DNA of 64,000 bases from Mesorhizobium sp. WSM3860. Its GTDB lineage: Bacteria > Pseudomonadota > Alphaproteobacteria > Rhizobiales > Rhizobiaceae. A program made the translations under genes and the position numbers. The notes below the pieces were generated by a model. That model saw only the letters and a list, made by a program, of their open reading frames with translations. It was not told where the DNA came from and did not search any database. The stretch is from assembly GCF_002294995.1 (NCBI RefSeq), contig NZ_NSGF01000016.1:62001-126000 (forward strand), given 5' to 3'. How positions within the stretch are numbered: the first letter of the stretch is position 1; each line of letters opens with the position of its first letter. This document shows, in pieces, positions 45,281 to 56,505 of the stretch.

Positions 45281-45625
45281 CTACTCGCCCCACACGGCCA
45301 ACTCGTTGCCGGCGGGGTCGACGAAGTGGAACCGCCTGCCGCCGGGGAAGGAAAAGATCGGCTTGACGATGCTGCCTCCGGCATTCTCAACCGCCTCCAG
45401 CGTCTCCTCCAGGTTTTCGGAATAAAGCACGGGCAGCGGTCGGGCGGGCGCCTCGCCCCCATCGGCCTGGAAGCCGCCGTCGAGCCCCTCGGCAAAAGCG
45501 GAATAGGTCGGCCCGTAGTCGGTGAACGACCAGGAAAACGCCGCGCTGTAGAAGGACTTGACGCTGTCCAGCGTGCCGCCGGTGGCCGGCAGTTCCAAAT
45601 AGTCGAGTTTTCCGTCGAGTTTCAT
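45281..45625 (-). CDS. VOC family (glyoxalase-like) protein
   Basis: 114-residue protein of the vicinal-oxygen-chelate superfamily, with one paired betaalphabetabetabeta unit set. Recognisable features are the N-terminal DYLELPATGGTLDSVKSFYSAAF and the C-terminal RRFHFVDPAGNELAVWGE. The usual metal ligand near the end is E112-type Glu, but the full set of ligands is not certain. Reaction unknown. It is convergent with the secretion adaptor gene and divergent from ppdK. Confidence 0.82.
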   Translation of the reverse strand: MKLDGKLDYLELPATGGTLDSVKSFYSAAFSWSFTDYGPTYSAFAEGLDGGFQADGGEAPARPLPVLYSENLEETLEAVENAGGSIVKPIFSFPGGRRFHFVDPAGNELAVWGE

Positions 45626-45843
45626 CGCGCTACTCCACTCTGTTCTTGTTGTGTTCTAAATCGCGTAACCCTCACCGGCAAGTCTTTTTGACGCAGCTTT
45701 TGCTTAATCGATTGTAGTGCCGGGCGCTTGCTTTGCCGGCGCTTGCCTTTCGCACTGCAGCATCTTATCGCTCGGATCGGAAGGGCGGGGAACCGGGCCT
45801 TGGTCCGGGTGTTGTCTACTTCCAAGGGACCTGGAGGGCATGC

Positions 45844-48519
45844 ATGACCAAGTGGGTTTACACCTTCGGCGACGGTGCCGCTGAAGGCCGAGCCGGCGAT
45901 CGCAACCTGCTCGGCGGCAAGGGCGCCAACCTTGCCGAGATGTGCAGCCTCGGCCTGCCGGTCCCGCCGGGCTTCACCATCACCACCGAAGTCTGCAACG
46001 CCTATTACGCCAACGGCCGCACCTATCCGACAGCGCTTGAAGCGGATGTCCTTGCGGCGCTCGACCATATCGGCAGGCTCACCGGCCGCCGTTTCGGCGA
46101 TCCGTCGAAGCTGTTGCTGGTCTCGGTGCGCTCCGGCGCCCGCGCTTCGATGCCAGGCATGATGGATACCGTGCTCAATCTCGGCCTCAACGACGAGACG
46201 GTCGAGGCGCTTGCCGCCGATTCCGGCGATGCCCGCTTTGCCTATGACAGTTACCGCCGCTTCATCCAGATGTATTCCGACGTCGTCATGGGCCTCGACC
46301 ACGAGGTTTTCGAGGAAATTCTCGAGGACCAGAAGGCGAGCCTCGGCCATGAGCTCGACACCGAGCTGACGGCCATCGAATGGCAGGGCGTGATCGCGCT
46401 CTACAAGGCCAAGGTCGAGGAGGAGCTCGGCAAGCCGTTCCCGCAGGAACCGCGCGAGCAGCTCTGGGGCGCCATCGGCGCCGTGTTTTCGAGCTGGATG
46501 AACAACCGCGCCATCACCTACCGTCGCCTGCACGACATCCCGGAAAGCTGGGGCACGGCGGTCAACGTCCAGGCCATGGTGTTCGGCAACATGGGCGACA
46601 CCTCCGCCACCGGCGTCGCCTTTACCCGCAATCCCTCGACCGGCGAAAAGCAGCTCTATGGCGAATTCCTGGTCAATGCGCAGGGCGAGGACGTGGTGGC
46701 CGGCATCCGCACGCCGCAGAACATTACCGAGGCCGCGCGCATCGCTGCCGGCTCCGACAAGCCCTCGCTGCAGAAACTGATGCCGGAAGCCTTCCAGGCC
46801 TTCGTCGATATTTCCGACCGGCTGGAGACGCACTACCGCGACATGCAGGACCTCGAATTCACCATCGAGCGCGGCAAATTGTGGATGCTGCAGACCCGCT
46901 CCGGCAAGCGCACCGCCAAGGCGGCGCTCAGGATAGCCGTCGAGATGGCGAAAGACGGGCTGATCACGAAGGAGGAGGCAGTTGCCCGCATCGATCCGGC
47001 CTCGCTCGACCAGCTCCTGCACCCGACCATCGACCCCAAGGCGGCGCGTGACGTGATCGGCGTCGGCCTGCCGGCCTCGCCGGGCGCGGCCACCGGCGAG
47101 ATCGTCTTCTCCTCGGGTGAGGCCGAGGATGCCAAGGCGCAAGGCCGCAAGGTCATTCTCGTGCGCGTCGAGACCAGCCCAGAGGACATCCACGGCATGC
47201 ATGCCGCCGAAGGCATCCTCACCACGCGCGGCGGTATGACCAGTCATGCCGCCGTGGTGGCGCGCGGCATGGGCAAGCCCTGCGTCTCGGGCGCCGGCTC
47301 GCTGCGTGTCGACTACAAGGCCGGCACGCTGATCTCGATGGGCCAGACCTTCCGCAAGGGCGACATCATCACGATCGACGGCGGCAACGGCCAGGTGCTG
47401 AAGGGCGCCGTCGCCATGCTGCAGCCGGAGCTGTCCGGCGACTTCGCCGCCATCATGGAATGGGCCGATGCCGCGCGCCGCATGAAGGTGCGCACCAATG
47501 CCGAGACGCCGCTCGACGCGCGCATGGCGCGCTCCTTCGGCGCTGAAGGCATTGGCCTTTGCCGCACCGAGCACATGTTCTTCGAAGGCGACCGCATCGT
47601 CGCCATGCGCGAGATGATCCTGGCCGACACCGAGAAGGACAGGCGCTCGGCGCTCGACAAGCTGCTGCCGATGCAGCGTTCGGATTTCCTCGAGCTGTTC
47701 GAGATCATGGCGGGCTTGCCGGTGACGATCCGCCTGCTCGACCCGCCGTTGCACGAATTCCTGCCCAAGACCGACGCCGAGCTCGCCGAGGTCGCGACCG
47801 CCATGAATGTGTCGGCGGACAAGCTCAGGCAGCGTACCGAGGCGCTGCATGAGTTCAATCCGATGCTCGGGCATCGCGGCTGCCGGCTTGCGGTCTCTTA
47901 TCCCGAGATCGCCGAGATGCAGGCACGCGCCATCTTCGAGGCGGCGGTCGAGGCCGGCCACAAGGCCGGCGCGCTGGTGGTGCCCGAAATCATGGTGCCG
48001 CTGGTCGGCCTGGTGAAGGAGCTGCAATACGTCAAGGCGCGCATCGATGCCGTAGCGCAAAGCGTCATGCAGGAGACCGGCACCAAGATCGACTATCTGA
48101 CTGGCACCATGATCGAGCTGCCGCGCGCGGCGATCCGCGCTCATGTCATTGCCGAAGCGGCCGAGTTCTTCTCCTTCGGCACCAACGACCTGACCCAGAC
48201 GACTTTCGGCATCTCGCGCGACGATGCGGCCTCCTTCCTTGAAACCTATCGGCAGAAAGGTATCATCGAACAGGATCCGTTCGTTTCGCTGGACATCGAC
48301 GGTGTCGGCGAACTGGTGCGGATTGCGGCGGAAAAGGGCAAGGGAACACGACCCGACATCAAGCTCGGCATTTGCGGCGAGCATGGCGGCGACCCGGCCT
48401 CGATCCGCTTCTGCGAAGAGGTCGGCCTCGACTATGTGTCATGCTCGCCTTACCGTGTACCGATTGCCCGGCTGGCTGCGGCCCAGGCGGCCGTGGAGGC
48501 CGCGAAGGGAAGCGCTTGA
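45844..48519 (+). CDS. ppdK: pyruvate phosphate dikinase
   Basis: 891-residue PPDK interconverting pyruvate, ATP and Pi with PEP, AMP and PPi. In rhizobia it backs up gluconeogenesis. The order is an N-terminal ATP-grasp domain (residues 1-340), a central phosphohistidine domain with the catalytic His in GGMTSHAAVVARGMGKPC near 455, and a C-terminal PEP/pyruvate TIM barrel with GICGEHGGDP near residue 845 carrying the catalytic Cys. The ATG at 45844 gives the family N-terminus MTKWVYTFGDG. The upstream extension of the frame is not protein-like. Confidence 0.96.
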   Translation: MTKWVYTFGDGAAEGRAGDRNLLGGKGANLAEMCSLGLPVPPGFTITTEVCNAYYANGRTYPTALEADVLAALDHIGRLTGRRFGDPSKLLLVSVRSGARASMPGMMDTVLNLGLNDETVEALAADSGDARFAYDSYRRFIQMYSDVVMGLDHEVFEEILEDQKASLGHELDTELTAIEWQGVIALYKAKVEEELGKPFPQEPREQLWGAIGAVFSSWMNNRAITYRRLHDIPESWGTAVNVQAMVFGNMGDTSATGVAFTRNPSTGEKQLYGEFLVNAQGEDVVAGIRTPQNITEAARIAAGSDKPSLQKLMPEAFQAFVDISDRLETHYRDMQDLEFTIERGKLWMLQTRSGKRTAKAALRIAVEMAKDGLITKEEAVARIDPASLDQLLHPTIDPKAARDVIGVGLPASPGAATGEIVFSSGEAEDAKAQGRKVILVRVETSPEDIHGMHAAEGILTTRGGMTSHAAVVARGMGKPCVSGAGSLRVDYKAGTLISMGQTFRKGDIITIDGGNGQVLKGAVAMLQPELSGDFAAIMEWADAARRMKVRTNAETPLDARMARSFGAEGIGLCRTEHMFFEGDRIVAMREMILADTEKDRRSALDKLLPMQRSDFLELFEIMAGLPVTIRLLDPPLHEFLPKTDAELAEVATAMNVSADKLRQRTEALHEFNPMLGHRGCRLAVSYPEIAEMQARAIFEAAVEAGHKAGALVVPEIMVPLVGLVKELQYVKARIDAVAQSVMQETGTKIDYLTGTMIELPRAAIRAHVIAEAAEFFSFGTNDLTQTTFGISRDDAASFLETYRQKGIIEQDPFVSLDIDGVGELVRIAAEKGKGTRPDIKLGICGEHGGDPASIRFCEEVGLDYVSCSPYRVPIARLAAAQAAVEAAKGSA

Positions 48520-48640
48520 ACAGCGCCCTCCATCTTACGATTTCGTATGGAAACTCACGCGAACGTGCGCGCGCTGGTTCTCAATCTGGACATCGTTCCT
48601 GGGCAGTATCTGGTTCCGAATTACTCGGGGCGTGAAACAG

Positions 48641-49744
48641 ATGTTGCAGATTTCCCCCACCTCTTTCCGGTCGATCCTGATCCTGCAGACCAAGTTCATG
48701 GGCGACATCGTGCTCGCCTCTGTGTTGGCGAAGAACCTGCAGCTCGAATATCCAGGCGTGAGGATCGTGTTCCTGTGCGATGGCGGATTCGCCGGATTTC
48801 TTACAGCGCATGGCATCGCAGCGGAGGTCGTTTCGTTCAGCCGCGCCCGCATGCGCGGCACGCCGCTCCAGCGTGGGCGCGAGCTTGTTCGGGCTGTGCG
48901 AACGTTGCGGCGGCACCGCTTCGACATGGTCATCGACATCACCGATTCGAAGACTTCGCGGCTGGTGTCCGGGTTGGTCCGTGCCCCAATTCGTGTCGGC
49001 CACTATCCGACGGAACGACCTCTGCGCTGGCTTGAGCGCCAGCCAGCCAATGTCAGGATGAAGCCGTTCGGATTCGGCGAAAAGCATTATCTCTTCCGCT
49101 ATTTGTCGCCGCTCGAGGTGCTCGGCGTCGACCTGCGCGTCAGGGCGCCGGCCATCCGCCCGCTGCCCTTCGAAACGACGCAAGCGCTCGCCTTGCTGAG
49201 CAAGCATCATTTGCGGCCAAATGCCTTCCTGGCGGTGCATGCGGGGGCGAGCTTCTCCGGGCGTCGCTGGCAACCGGAGCGCTTCGCGGCCGCGATCGAA
49301 CGGATATCGTCCGAAACCGGTCTGGACGCCGTTCTGATCGGCGGCCCTGACGAGAACGAGGCGGCGGACAAGATCATGGCGGCAGCGAGAACGCCGGTCG
49401 TCAATCTGGTCGGCGCGCTCTCGCTCGAAACGCTGCTGGCGCTGCTCAAGGAGGCCAGGCTATTCGTCGGCAATGAGAGTGGCCCGATGCATATGGCGGC
49501 CGCGGCCGGCACTCCGGTCGTTGGTCTGTTCGGCCGGACCAATCCGGTTCGATGGGGCCCGGTCGGCGTCCCCAGCATCTCGTTGCGCCCCTCCATGCCC
49601 TGCGATTGCGTCGGCGGCGACCTGTGCCGTCGGACCGATTCGAGCAAGGCATGCTGTGTCTGGCGCCTTGAAGTGGATTGCGTGGTCGAGGCGGTGCGCG
49701 AACTTTTGGCGCGCACCGACGTGGCGCTGGAGCAGGCGGTCTAG
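48641..49744 (+). CDS. glycosyltransferase family 9 (heptosyltransferase-like)
   Basis: 367-residue GT9 protein of the ADP-heptose:LPS heptosyltransferase type. N-terminal SILILQTKFMGDIVLASVLAK is the typical motif, with VIDITDSKTSRLVSGLV, VHAGASFSGRRWQPERF, and the nucleotide-sugar region FVGNESGPMHMAAAAGTPVVGLFG near residue 285. It is probably an inner-core or O-chain transferase at the inner membrane. The ATG at 48641 follows a GGGG stretch. An in-frame GTG at 48632 is an alternative. The true sugar may not be heptose, because rhizobial cores vary. Confidence 0.85.
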   Translation: MLQISPTSFRSILILQTKFMGDIVLASVLAKNLQLEYPGVRIVFLCDGGFAGFLTAHGIAAEVVSFSRARMRGTPLQRGRELVRAVRTLRRHRFDMVIDITDSKTSRLVSGLVRAPIRVGHYPTERPLRWLERQPANVRMKPFGFGEKHYLFRYLSPLEVLGVDLRVRAPAIRPLPFETTQALALLSKHHLRPNAFLAVHAGASFSGRRWQPERFAAAIERISSETGLDAVLIGGPDENEAADKIMAAARTPVVNLVGALSLETLLALLKEARLFVGNESGPMHMAAAAGTPVVGLFGRTNPVRWGPVGVPSISLRPSMPCDCVGGDLCRRTDSSKACCVWRLEVDCVVEAVRELLARTDVALEQAV

Positions 49745-49915
49745 CGCATGTCTGCTAAAGGCGTGTTGAGGTTCTGCAGCTACTCCATGCATAGAAACAA
49801 CCGGTCCACGCAAATTGTCGCGCGGTTGCTTTTCGGATGCGAACCGTTCCGATTTTCGCCTAGAAGCCCGTCTTGTTGACGCCGTCTTGCGGTTGAGCGG
49901 CTTGACGGGCCGGGC

Positions 49916-50662
49916 ATGGGAATGACGGGTTTGCTTCAAAAATCTCTTTGCGCAATCGCGCTGTCGCTTGTCGTGGTCTCGGCCGGCAATGCCGGGACGC
50001 TGGTCGAACCGACGTTGCATCTGAAGCCGCAAGGCGGCGGTGGCCGTGTCGCTCTTACGCTGGACGCCTGCGGCGGGAAGACTGATACGCGCATTCTTTC
50101 GGCCCTGGTCGAAAACAGGATTCCCGCGACTATCTTCGTCACCGGCATCTGGCTGAAGCGCAACGCCGCCGCTGTCGGCATCATGCGCGCGCATCCTGAT
50201 CTGTTCGAGCTGGAAAATCATGGCGGCCGCCACATCCCGGCGGTCGACACGCCGCGCAAGATCTACGGCATCAGCAGCGCCGGCAGTCCCGATGCCGTTC
50301 AGGCCGAGGTCGAGTCGGGTGCCGCGGCGCTCGCTAGCGCCGGCGGCCCGGCGCCGAAATGGTTTCGCGGCGCCACCGCCGAATACAGCCCGTCGGCGAT
50401 CGCCATGATCCGCAAGCTGGGCTTCAAGATCGCGGGCTTTTCCGTCAATGGCGACGGCGGCTCGCTGCTCGGCGCCAAAGAAACCGCCCGGCGCATCGCC
50501 GCTGCCAAGGATGGCGACGTCATCATCGCTCACATCAACCAGCCGACGCATGCCGCGGGCGAGGGTGTCGTCCAGGGGCTGCTCGCCCTGCGGCAGAAGG
50601 GCATGACCTTCGTTCGGCTGGACGAGGCCGACGACGTCGGCAACGACGGCACCACGGATTGA
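49916..50662 (+). CDS. secreted polysaccharide deacetylase family protein
   Basis: 248-residue NodB-homology-domain protein. A signal peptide spans residues 1-26. The usual catalytic TFDDG motif reads ALTLDACGG (D50, then Ala and Cys), a form I know from a subgroup of this family. The metal-binding H-x3-H is present as ENHGGRH near residue 101, followed by WFRGATAEYSPSAIAMIRKLG. Potential substrates are peptidoglycan or exopolysaccharide amino sugars. Because the DD motif is altered, activity is uncertain. It stands alone between the GT9 gene and a repeat element. Confidence 0.82.
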   Translation: MGMTGLLQKSLCAIALSLVVVSAGNAGTLVEPTLHLKPQGGGGRVALTLDACGGKTDTRILSALVENRIPATIFVTGIWLKRNAAAVGIMRAHPDLFELENHGGRHIPAVDTPRKIYGISSAGSPDAVQAEVESGAAALASAGGPAPKWFRGATAEYSPSAIAMIRKLGFKIAGFSVNGDGGSLLGAKETARRIAAAKDGDVIIAHINQPTHAAGEGVVQGLLALRQKGMTFVRLDEADDVGNDGTTD

Positions 50663-50740
50663 TCCTCGGCGGAAGGACCGGGAGTTGTAGCGCATTCGGC
50701 AGGTCGCAACCCCCGGAGGTTGGCCGAGACGCCTATCGCG

Positions 50741-50931
50741 CGTCATCCTCCGGCGAAGCAAGGGGCGAAGCGACGCAGCGCAGACCCAAGGGATCCGTGC
50801 CGTTACATCCGAACGTTGCAAGGGTGCAGAGCGAACTCTGGCTTGCGCCGCCCTTACTCTTCGCGAGAGTTCGCGGCATGAAGCCCAGGGTCCGCAACGG
50901 AGCTACGCTCCTGCTTGGCCTTAGGATGACG
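50741..50931. repeat. large imperfect inverted-repeat element
   Basis: Arms at 50741-50803 and 50874-50931 are near-complementary over about 58-63 bases (shared order CGTCATCCT, AAGCA, GCG-AGC, GACCC, GGG, ATGCC or GTGCCG), with a 70-base loop. It fills most of the 325-base gap between two genes. The sequence type is familiar as a dispersed repeat in Mesorhizobium intergenic regions, but that is recall, not search. Confidence 0.7.
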
Positions 50932-50987
50932 ACGGTTGGGAGGCTCAGCTACCTCGGATCTCCGCGACGCTTTTTCGCCGCTGTCGA

Positions 50988-51377
50988 TCACTCCGGCTTA
51001 GTGTCGACCGTCACCTTGCTCGTATAGAACGCGCCATGATCGCGGATCTCGACCATCTCGTCGAAAGGCTGCTCATAGGCCCACATCGCGTCCCTGCCGC
51101 TGTCGCCAGCCGGCAGCACGCTCCAATAGCTCGCGTCGCCCTTGTAGGGACAATGCGTCGAATGCTCGGTCCTGGCGAGCTTGCCGAAGTCGATATCGTC
51201 GAACGGGATGGAGAAAACCGCTGGGTAGGGCGGTTCGGACAAGAGCCTGGCCCGGGTCGACCTTGCGATGACGACATCGCCGGCGCTGACCGTGACGGCG
51301 CCGCGATAAGGCTCGATCGTTATCACCTTGTCGGGGTTGCGCTGAAAGCCGGGGGCGGGGTTGGCGCGCTTGTCCAA
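50988..51377 (-). CDS. DUF427 domain protein
   Basis: 129-residue DUF427 protein. The family is widespread, adopts a small beta-tent fold, and has no defined enzyme activity. Typical sequence is RSTRARLLSEPPYPAVFSIP near residue 40, HSTHCPYKGDASYWSV near 70, and WAYEQPFDEMVEIRDHGAFY near the C-terminus. No signal peptide. It follows the inverted-repeat element and is probably monocistronic. Confidence 0.87.
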   Translation of the reverse strand: MDKRANPAPGFQRNPDKVITIEPYRGAVTVSAGDVVIARSTRARLLSEPPYPAVFSIPFDDIDFGKLARTEHSTHCPYKGDASYWSVLPAGDSGRDAMWAYEQPFDEMVEIRDHGAFYTSKVTVDTKPE

Positions 51378-51535
51378 GACGGGTCTCCTTCGCAGTTTGA
51401 GGAAGGTTCGTGGCGGTTTTCCGTTCGGAACCGCTCTCGTCCGGCAAAGCTGGGTCGGCCCGACGCCTCGCGCAAGGCAGCGCCATGACGCAAAATCGCG
51501 TGCAGGCGAAATAATGTTCTAACCGTCGGCGCCAG

Positions 51536-51892
51536 TCAGGCGGCGGCCTTGAATGCGTCCATGAGGCCGGCATAGGCGGCAGCGATGCCGGCGACCGGAT
51601 TGCTGCTTCTCGCCGCTGTCTCGACCTTCAGCGCGCCGCCGGCGGTCGGCAGCGTGAGCAGCAGGAACTGGCGGTTACCGCCGTCGCCAACGCTTGCGGC
51701 GGCGACATACTGGCCTTCGCCATCGTTCTCGACGCACATCTTGAACAGCAGCGTTCCGCCGACGGCCTCCAGCGCGCCGCCGACGACTTCGGCAAATTCA
51801 TCGTCGGAAACGGTTTTGGAGTCCGGCGTCAGATCGTCCAGACTTTCGGCAAGCGTGCTTTCGAGGGCTTTTTCATCGAGCTGCACGTCCAT
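51536..51892 (-). CDS. hypothetical acidic protein
   Basis: 118-residue acidic protein of unknown function. No signal peptide or membrane segment. A helical acidic N-terminus (TLAESLDDLTPDSKTVSDDE) is followed by a beta-rich part (GGTLLFKMCVENDGEGQYVA) and an alanine-rich C-terminal helix. The ATG at 51892 has GGAGAG eight bases upstream, which decides the start over 51928. No family recognised. Confidence 0.65.
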   Translation of the reverse strand: MDVQLDEKALESTLAESLDDLTPDSKTVSDDEFAEVVGGALEAVGGTLLFKMCVENDGEGQYVAAASVGDGGNRQFLLLTLPTAGGALKVETAARSSNPVAGIAAAYAGLMDAFKAAA

Positions 51893-52088
51893 GCGAATCT
51901 CTCCATTCGCCAATCTCACCCAGCCCATTAATGAATCTTAACGGCGAGGATGGCCGGATTATGGCGGGTCTCGCGGGTCGTTCCGCCCATCCGACCGCCT
52001 TAGACTGATGGTGGCTGGACAATCCGCCGGATCATTCCACAATGCGGGAAACAATGACGCGAAAGCGCGAAAAATGGGAGGAGCCGAG

Positions 52089-53717
<1,629 letters not shown>

Positions 53718-53784
53718 GGATTGTTAAATCTTTCGGCTTCAAGGCTGGCGCAAAAACCTCTAAGTCTCGATGCGGACTGGGGTA

Positions 53785-54582
53785 ATGCGGCAGACGATGG
53801 CTACAATTGCTGAACGGCAGACGTCGAGGGCGGCCGGCTGGTCGCGGCGGATCGGGGCATTCTCGCTCGTCCTTTTGCTGACCGTCGTTGCCGGCTACCG
53901 GCTCGACCTTGTCGACACCCCGCCTTTCCTGTGGGTGCTGGCGCTCGTTGCGCTGCTTGCGGCTCTCGCGCTGCTGCTGGCCGGGCTCGCACTGTCGAGG
54001 CTGTGGAATTTCGGCGACCGCGGCGGCCGCGATCTCAGCGCCGGCGCGCTGCTGGCGGTGCTGGTGCTTGCCCCTTTCGGCATCGCCGCGTATTGGGCGA
54101 CCATCTATCCGCCGCTGCGCGACATTTCGACCGACGTCGACGACCCGCCGGCGCTCGACACCAGCGACCGGACAAGCGACATGAACGCGCTGTCGCCGCC
54201 GACGCCCGGCGAGCAGAGCCTGCAGGCGGAAGCTTATCCGCTGGTCTCCGGGCGCAGCTACAACCTGCCCTTCGAAACCGTGGTCGACGCGGTCGAGACC
54301 GTGCTCGACCGGCGGGATTGGCAACTGACCGCGCCCTATCCCGACATCAACGGCCAGAGCGAGGCGACGATCACCGCGGTCGCCAGGGGCTTCGTGCTCG
54401 GCCTGCCGGCAGATGTGGCCATCCGCGTCGCCGACGACGGCGATTCGGTCGTCGTCGATATGCGTTCGGCCTCGCGCTACGGGCGTTATGACTTGGGCGA
54501 CAATGCCGCCCGTATCACCGATTTCCTCGCCGAGCTCGATCAGGAGGTCGCCGGCCAGGTCGGCGCGGCACCGGCCGAGTGA
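53785..54582 (+). CDS. DUF1499 domain membrane protein
   Basis: About 265 residues. Three hydrophobic helices lie in the first 110 residues (LVLLLTVVAGYRLDL, ALVALLAALALLLAGLALS, LLAVLVLAPFGIAA). The C-terminal soluble domain is DUF1499, starting near residue 145 with NLPFETVVDAVETVLDRRDWQL. Function unknown, although the domain is often seen in envelope proteins. Starts at 53770, 53785 and 53797 are all possible and no ribosome binding site decides between them. It converges on the MBL gene with a one-base gap. Confidence 0.78.
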   Translation: MRQTMATIAERQTSRAAGWSRRIGAFSLVLLLTVVAGYRLDLVDTPPFLWVLALVALLAALALLLAGLALSRLWNFGDRGGRDLSAGALLAVLVLAPFGIAAYWATIYPPLRDISTDVDDPPALDTSDRTSDMNALSPPTPGEQSLQAEAYPLVSGRSYNLPFETVVDAVETVLDRRDWQLTAPYPDINGQSEATITAVARGFVLGLPADVAIRVADDGDSVVVDMRSASRYGRYDLGDNAARITDFLAELDQEVAGQVGAAPAE

Positions 54583-54583
54583 G

Positions 54584-55492
54584 TTAACCGGCAGGCCGGA
54601 AAATGCCGTCGATCGCCGGGTCGCCCTCGGTGGCGACGAGACCGCGGGCCACCAGGTCCTCGAGATGCGCGAGAACCGAAAGGCCGGCTGCGCCGTGCAG
54701 CCGCGGGTCGGTGTCGCGATAGATCGCCGCGACCATCTCCTTGATGGTGCGGTCGCCGCTCAGGATGCGTTCCAGGATTGCCCGCTCGCGCATCTTGCGA
54801 TGCGCCTTCAGCCCGCGCATGAAGCTGCGCGGCGCGGTCACCGGTCCGCCATGGCCGGGCAACAGCAGACGGTCGTCGCGCTCGATCAGCCTGTCGAGCG
54901 ATTTCATATAGTCGGCCATCGCCCCGTCGGGCGGGGCCACGATGGATGTGGCCCAGGCCATGACATGGTCGGCCGAAAACAGGATACCTGTGCCCTCCAG
55001 CGCAAATGCCGCGTGGTTGGCGGTATGCCCTGGCGTCAGCACGGTGCGGATCGCCCAGCCGTCGCCATGGGTAAGGCTGCCGTCCGCCAGCGCAATGTCG
55101 GGCACGAAGCCCAAATCGGCGCTGGCATCGAGCGGATTGATCTCGCCGATGCGCAGCCGCCGCGCCGGCCGATGCGGGCCTTCGGCGAGCACGGGAGCGC
55201 CCGTGCGTTGTTTCAGCCGCGCCGCGAGCGGTGAATGATCGCGGTGGGTGTGGCTGACAAAGATATGGCCGACCGGCCTGCCGTCGATCGCCGTGAGCAG
55301 TGTTTCGAGATGCTCATCGTCGTCCGGTCCTGGATCGATCACTGCCAGCGTGTCGCGGCCGACGAGGTAGCTGTTGGTGCCGTGGAAGGTGAACGGGCTC
55401 GGGTTCCTGGCTGTGACGCGCTGGACCTCCGGCGCGACCGTGACCGCCTTGCCATAGGCAGGATCGAAGCGTGTGTCGAATTCAAGCGTCAT
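54584..55492 (-). CDS. metallo-beta-lactamase fold hydrolase (LACTB2-like)
   Basis: 302-residue MBL-fold hydrolase. The zinc motif is HTHRDH in SHTHRDHSPLA near residue 82, followed by LTPGHTANHAAF near 155, FSADHVMAWA near 176, and LPGHGGP near 213. The C-terminal winged-helix-like segment (AHLEDLVARGLV) matches the LACTB2/glyoxalase II-like subgroup. Substrate could be a nucleic acid or thioester. Not determined. The ATG at 55492 is chosen because family similarity starts there. Confidence 0.87.
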   Translation of the reverse strand: MTLEFDTRFDPAYGKAVTVAPEVQRVTARNPSPFTFHGTNSYLVGRDTLAVIDPGPDDDEHLETLLTAIDGRPVGHIFVSHTHRDHSPLAARLKQRTGAPVLAEGPHRPARRLRIGEINPLDASADLGFVPDIALADGSLTHGDGWAIRTVLTPGHTANHAAFALEGTGILFSADHVMAWATSIVAPPDGAMADYMKSLDRLIERDDRLLLPGHGGPVTAPRSFMRGLKAHRKMRERAILERILSGDRTIKEMVAAIYRDTDPRLHGAAGLSVLAHLEDLVARGLVATEGDPAIDGIFRPAG

Positions 55493-55695
55493 GCCGGGTC
55501 CTGCTGCTCGCGCGGCAAAATGATTGCCGCATCCTGCGGAAGCCAATATAGGAAAATCAATGCATGTCGCCCAAAACTGCGCAGCGGTGTTGGGAGGACG
55601 ATACGCATCAGGACGAAATCTTAGAGCGCGCCGCCTGAACTCGTTTCTCCGCGACGCGCATTAAAGCCAGCAAATCAGCCACGATGGGGAAGACC

Positions 55696-56286
55696 ATGGC
55701 AACTGCAACCACGATGCGCCCGCTCGTTTCTCTCGCTCTGCCCGACCAGGGCGCGGCCCGGCTTGCGAGCCAGCTCTTTCTGGCGCTCGCAGGAACCCTC
55801 CTGCTCACCCTGTCGGCGAAGACGAAAGTGGTGCTAGGCCCGGTCGACATCTCGCTGCAGACGCTCGCCGTGCTGCTGATCGCCTCGGCATTCGGCATGC
55901 GTCTCGCCGTCGCGACGCTCCTTCTCTACCTCGTCGAGGGCGCTTTCGGTTTGCCGGTGTTCCAGGGCACGCCGGAAAAGGGCCTCGGCATCGCCTATAT
56001 GCTGGGCTCCACCGGCGGCTACCTCGCCGGCTTCGTGGTGATGGCGGCGATCGCCGGCTGGGCCGCCGACCGCGGCTGGGACCGCGATCCCTTCAAGCTG
56101 TTCGGCGCCATGCTTGCCGCCGAGATCGTCATGATGGCGATGGGCTTTGCCTGGCTGGCGGCGCTCATCGGACCGGAAAAGTCCTGGCAGTTCGGCGTCG
56201 CGCCGTTCATCGCCGGCGACCTGATCAAGGTGGCGCTGGCCGCGAGCCTGGTGCCGGCGGTCTGGGCGCTGCTCAAGCGCTCCTGA
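55696..56286 (+). CDS. bioY: biotin transporter BioY
   Basis: 196-residue substrate-binding (S) component of an ECF-type biotin transporter, with six hydrophobic helices. BioY can work alone or with BioM/BioN, which are not seen here. The signature region is TLAVLLIASAFGMRLAVATL, GAFGLPVFQGTPEKG and GYLAGFVVMAAIAGW. The ATG at 55696 has GGGGAAG six bases upstream and is preferred to 55684. I looked for a BioR box upstream and found none. A strong terminator follows. Confidence 0.9.
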   Translation: MATATTMRPLVSLALPDQGAARLASQLFLALAGTLLLTLSAKTKVVLGPVDISLQTLAVLLIASAFGMRLAVATLLLYLVEGAFGLPVFQGTPEKGLGIAYMLGSTGGYLAGFVVMAAIAGWAADRGWDRDPFKLFGAMLAAEIVMMAMGFAWLAALIGPEKSWQFGVAPFIAGDLIKVALAASLVPAVWALLKRS

Positions 56287-56303
56287 TCGCGACCAAAATG
56301 ACA

Positions 56304-56340
56304 AGGGCCGGTGGGCGCCTGACGCCGGCCGGCCCTTTTT
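56304..56340 (+). terminator. Rho-independent terminator after bioY
   Basis: A GGGCCGG arm at 56305-56311 pairs with CCGGCCC at 56329-56335, and TTTTT follows immediately. It lies 18 bases after the bioY stop and isolates bioY from the rhamnose operon. Confidence 0.85.
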
Positions 56341-56505
56341 GCGGCACATCCGGATTTCGCTCGAAATCGCCGCATGCCGGATGTAGAAAGCAGTGAAATA
56401 GCGTCGGGAAGAAATCAAGCCGACAATTGACAAGGCAGTGCCCGAAACATAAGCACGGGCAACTTGGCGTCGAGGCGGGGGCCGCGGTAGTTCAAGGAGA
56501 GCTTG

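Noticed and set aside
55493..55695. Possible BioR operator before bioY
   Set aside because: I searched for the TTATCTATAA-type palindrome and found only CAATATAGG, which does not match.
56440..56505. Possible JUMPstart/ops element (CGCGGTAG) before rfbA
   Set aside because: Only part of the ops consensus GGCGGTAGCGTG is present and the surrounding bases do not match.
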